Position numbers and translations under genes: made by a program. The notes under the pieces were generated by a model. That model was not told the origin of the DNA, searched no databases, and saw only the letters and a list, made by a program, of their open reading frames with translations. DNA of 64,000 bases from Nematostella vectensis (lineage: Eukaryota; Cnidaria; Anthozoa; Actiniaria; Edwardsiidae). Of the stretch, positions 61,486-64,000 are shown in pieces; within the stretch, counting starts at the first letter, position 1; every line of letters begins with the position of its first letter. The stretch covers positions 2,993,597-3,057,596 of the forward strand of contig NC_064048.1 in assembly GCF_932526225.1 (NCBI RefSeq), written 5' to 3'.

Positions 61486-62010
61486 ATTAAAGCCAATTGT
61501 CACGAGTGGTATTCTGTTAATTTCTTCCTGGAAATTGGTGCGATCTCAATCTAATTAACGTGGATGAAAGATCTTACTAAGACCCTTCATCTGTATGAGT
61601 TTGGTTTGATTCGGATCAATTGCTATCGAATTAAAGCCAATTGTCACGAGTGGTATTCTGTCAATTTCTTCCTGGAAATTGGTGCGATCTCAATCTAATT
61701 ATCGTGGATGAAAGACCTTACCAAGACCCTTCATCTGTATCAGTTTGATTTGATTCGGATCAATTGCTATTGAATAGGAGCCAATTGTCACCAGTGGTAT
61801 TCTGTTAATTATTTCCTGGAAATTGGTGCGATCTCAATCTAATTAACGTGAATGAGAGATCTAACGAAGACCTTGCATCTGTATGAGTTTGGTTTGATTC
61901 GGATCAATTGCTATCGAATTAAAGCCAATTGTCACCAGTGGTATTCTGTTAATTTCTTCCTGGAAATTCGTGCGATCTCAATCTAATTAACGTGGATGAA
62001 AGATCTTACC
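61486..62010 (+). repeat. 144-bp satellite, 3.6 units
   Basis: AGCCAATTGTCAC starts at 61491, 61635, 61779 and 61923, an exact 144-base period. The last unit stops at GATCTTACC (about 62010). Units differ at scattered bases. Same family as 41147-41264 and 44633-44779. Confidence 0.95.
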
Positions 62011-62693
62011 GGGATTAGGGCAAATCAGTGACCCATACTTTTCGAGCACGGCGCCCTAAACTTGAAAAATATGTAAATATATTATAAGTATTTTAGTAGG
62101 TTAACGTCTAATCTTGTTACTAGAAAAATATCAAAAGTGTTCGTGTTCAATTCTATAATATATAGATTTAGGCACTGCCTATAAGCGGAGCCAGCATAAA
62201 CACCTTTTGTGTTGACTAATCAAAGGTATTAATGGGGGATCTTGATCCTGCTCTCTACTGAGAGTTATTTATTGTACCAACCAAATGGATCCAGGCCTTA
62301 TTCAATAATTTAAATTATGCAGTACATCAAAGTTAACAAACACAATTCCTGGTGTGGATATGGCTGTCAAAGTTGTCAAGAGTCTAATGGTAAATTCTTA
62401 TGTCCCATCATAGAAGTTCCAATATGAATATCTTTTTTTTGATCAAAACAATACTCCCACAAGCTTTGCCCTTGTGCAGAAAATGTCATGGATGTAACAG
62501 CATTCCAAAGATTCAAAATAATATATTTAGACTGTTTAGGTGCCATACTGTGATTTTTATGTATTAATTTAGTGGCGATTCTCTCCTTTATTGGACCGAA
62601 TATTCAGAAAAATGTCTTGAAATTAAAATCCAAAAATATATCTCCTTTCATGCATTACATATTGGTGCACCCCCCTTTACCATATAGCGGCCT
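62011..62693. other. Non-coding stretch before the BEL LTR
   Basis: No gene. It holds one diverged copy of the 14-mer found at 36.5-36.75 kb. Confidence 0.5.
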
Positions 62694-63092
62694 TGTTGTT
62701 GTTGTAATTCAGATAGGTCAGATAGATGAGATGCTTCTGGATATGAACACAACTTTTATTTTCCACTTGTCGATATTCACGGGTAAAGTTCTACACGAGT
62801 TTCAACTTCAAAATTATCACGAATTACCACGAGATTCGCTGAAATAAACAAATACTGAAGATGAAAATTATGGCAATTTCCGCTAATTATACAAACGCAT
62901 GATACTTACACGGGTGCGGAATCCATCCAAAAACAAATCCATACAATATTCATTAGATTCAGGTCAAAAACTCCAATAAAAAAACTCCAGGAAATTATCG
63001 ACGAACTGAAAACGTTTTGCACGAGGCTATGCGACCGCGCAAAGCTCGGAACCAGGCCTCTAACACAGGGAGCCCGGATAATGGCGACAACA
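62694..63092 (-). repeat. Probable 3' LTR of the BEL/Pao element
   Basis: On minus it starts TGTTGTCGCC directly after the PPT and is proposed to end at ACAACAACAACA (62694), giving TGTTG/CAACA ends and about 399 bases, with an AATAAA about 65 bases before the end. The far end is inferred, since the other LTR is outside the window. Confidence 0.5.
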
Positions 63093-63210
63093 TCCCGCCC
63101 CCCATGAACTCCTGCGGAGGAGGTTCATAACTATAAACGTATTGTCATAACGCTAATGTCCGTTCTATATTACACTATCTACGTCTGTCCCTTGAGTCTC
63201 CAATCCGATC

Positions 63211-64000
63211 CGTATCTAGACATCCTCATCCTCGGCTTCCAGCAGACACAACTTGGTTACCGGGCGCTTGTAGGTCGTCCCTTTACCGCGCACCTCTGCA
63301 CTCCTTACCAATCCATCCACGCCAGGAAACACATTAATCACGCGCGCAAGAGGCCAGTTGTTTCGTCCAACGTTGTCGTCCGCAACGAGCACTATATCTC
63401 CGACGTGTAGGTTTCGCTGTTTCCTGTTCTACTTGCTTCGAACTTGCAAGGAAGGAATGTACTCTTTCAACCAGCGACGCCAGTAGTGGTTAGCAAGTAA
63501 TTGCGCTTGTCTCCACCGCTTCCGACTGTACTTATCTGCCCGTTCATCCGTATCCGTAGGAAGATTCATCGTAGGTCGCACGTTCAGAAAGTGATTGGGC
63601 GTAAGAGGATCCTCATCATCAGGATTCTCTGGATTCCGGGTTAGCGGTCTTGAATTCGCGATACGTTCTGCCTCAGTAAACACGGTGGTCAGCACTTCAT
63701 CGTTGAGGGGGTTCTTCCCCAGGATCGCCTTCAGACTTCGCTTGACGACTCTCACCATCCTCTCCCACACGCCTGACATGTGGGTGGCTCCAGGTGGATT
63801 AAAGATCCACTTGCATCCTTTCGCAGAACACTCACGTCCGATCTTGTCATGATCCATTCCTTCCAGATGTTCACGTATCTCCCGATCAGCTCCCACAAAA
63901 TTGGACCCGTTATCCGACCACAGTTCCACAACATGGCCCCTGCGATTCAGGAACCTCATCAGAGCGAGTATGAAATCATCCGTCTCTAGCGACTTAGCTA
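63211..64000 (-). pseudogene. BEL/Pao pol C-terminus (integrase plus DUF5641-type domain)
   Basis: The reading is open from the window edge. Integrase core motifs: LWSDNGSNFVGAD (catalytic Asp) and HMSGVWERMVRVVK (catalytic Glu), with the WIFNPPGATH phrase typical of BEL/Pao. The C-terminal domain has LTPNHFLNVRP and RRWRQAQLLANHYWRRWLKE, and then, after an in-frame TAG (63429-63431) where Trp is usual, HVGDIVLVADDN and WPLARVINVFPG to TAG at 63211. Apart from that stop it is continuous. The N-terminal gag, protease and RT lie outside the window. Confidence 0.88.

Larger units (their letters stand above)
62694..64000 (-). mobile_element. BEL/Pao LTR element, 3' part, continues past window
   Basis: Minus strand: integrase/C-terminal pol, a polypurine tract GGGGGGCGGGA (about 63093-63103), then a 3' LTR. 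The remainder, including the 5' LTR, lies beyond 64000. Confidence 0.85.

Noticed and set aside
61486-62010. 144-bp repeats as long terminal repeats of the ISL2EU-like element
   Set aside because: Copies on the two sides are in direct, not inverted, orientation and the true inverted termini (AGCGC...) lie just inside, flanked by AT; so the repeat is the target satellite.

Overview
The window is eukaryotic. It has GT-AG introns, AATAAA signals, LINEs with EN-RT polyproteins, LTR elements with PBS and PPT, cut-and-paste DNA transposons and satellites, and nothing prokaryotic. The mix (CR1-like LINEs with esterase or PHD modules, Harbinger with a Myb-like partner, YqaJ plus THAP transposons, BEL/Pao, HIRAN-type relics) and the moderately AT-rich composition suggest an invertebrate metazoan, most likely an anthozoan cnidarian such as a coral or sea anemone. 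That taxonomic call is inference.

Layout. 0.2-4.4 kb: CR1-like LINE (minus) with an SGNH-esterase ORF1, flanked by a 13-bp direct repeat. 4.4-9.5 kb: non-coding, with weak repeats. 9.5-12.06 kb: apparently complete piggyBac element (intact 663-aa transposase, TTAA on both sides). 12.4-14.5 kb: relics, namely a possible exon, a pogo/CENPB transposase and a HIRAN-like domain. 15.68-16.15 kb: 37-38-bp minisatellite. 16.6-17.85 kb: the best host-gene candidates, head to head around a CRE/CCAAT promoter. 18.3-20.3 kb: right-truncated Harbinger (Myb-like gene plus transposase fragment). 20.6-21.1 kb: L1/Tx1-like LINE relic. 21.34-25.86 kb: two-gene transposon with a spliced chromodomain gene (plus) converging on a RAG1/Transib-like transposase gene (minus). 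26.3-26.6 kb: PIF1/Helitron helicase relic. 27.9-31.6 kb: PHD-finger LINE. 34.3-36.0 kb: THAP exon and two unidentified exon candidates. 36.9-38.9 kb: 3'-truncated gypsy element. 39.6-40.8 kb: zinc-finger gene of unknown kind. 41.1-62.0 kb: a 144-bp satellite whose units are split by a LINE and by ISL2EU-like (YqaJ + THAP-DDE) elements; the same stretch also holds a tyrosine-recombinase relic, a gypsy element with 86-bp LTRs, an LRR relic and a spliced gene for a small secreted six-cysteine peptide. 62.7-64.0 kb: 3' LTR and pol end of a BEL/Pao element that runs off the window.

How parts relate. Most coding sequence belongs to transposons. In the two-gene elements one protein is the nuclease and the other probably binds DNA or chromatin: Myb-like with Harbinger, chromodomain with the RAG1-like enzyme, YqaJ/SWIM/SAP with THAP-DDE. 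The only host-like genes I can support are the secreted cysteine-rich peptide (three exons, phases consistent) and the head-to-head pair near 17.5 kb. Three otherwise well-kept transposon ORFs are broken at long A/T runs, so some breaks may be assembly errors rather than real decay. The most unusual object is the 4.5-kb chromodomain plus RAG1-like element.
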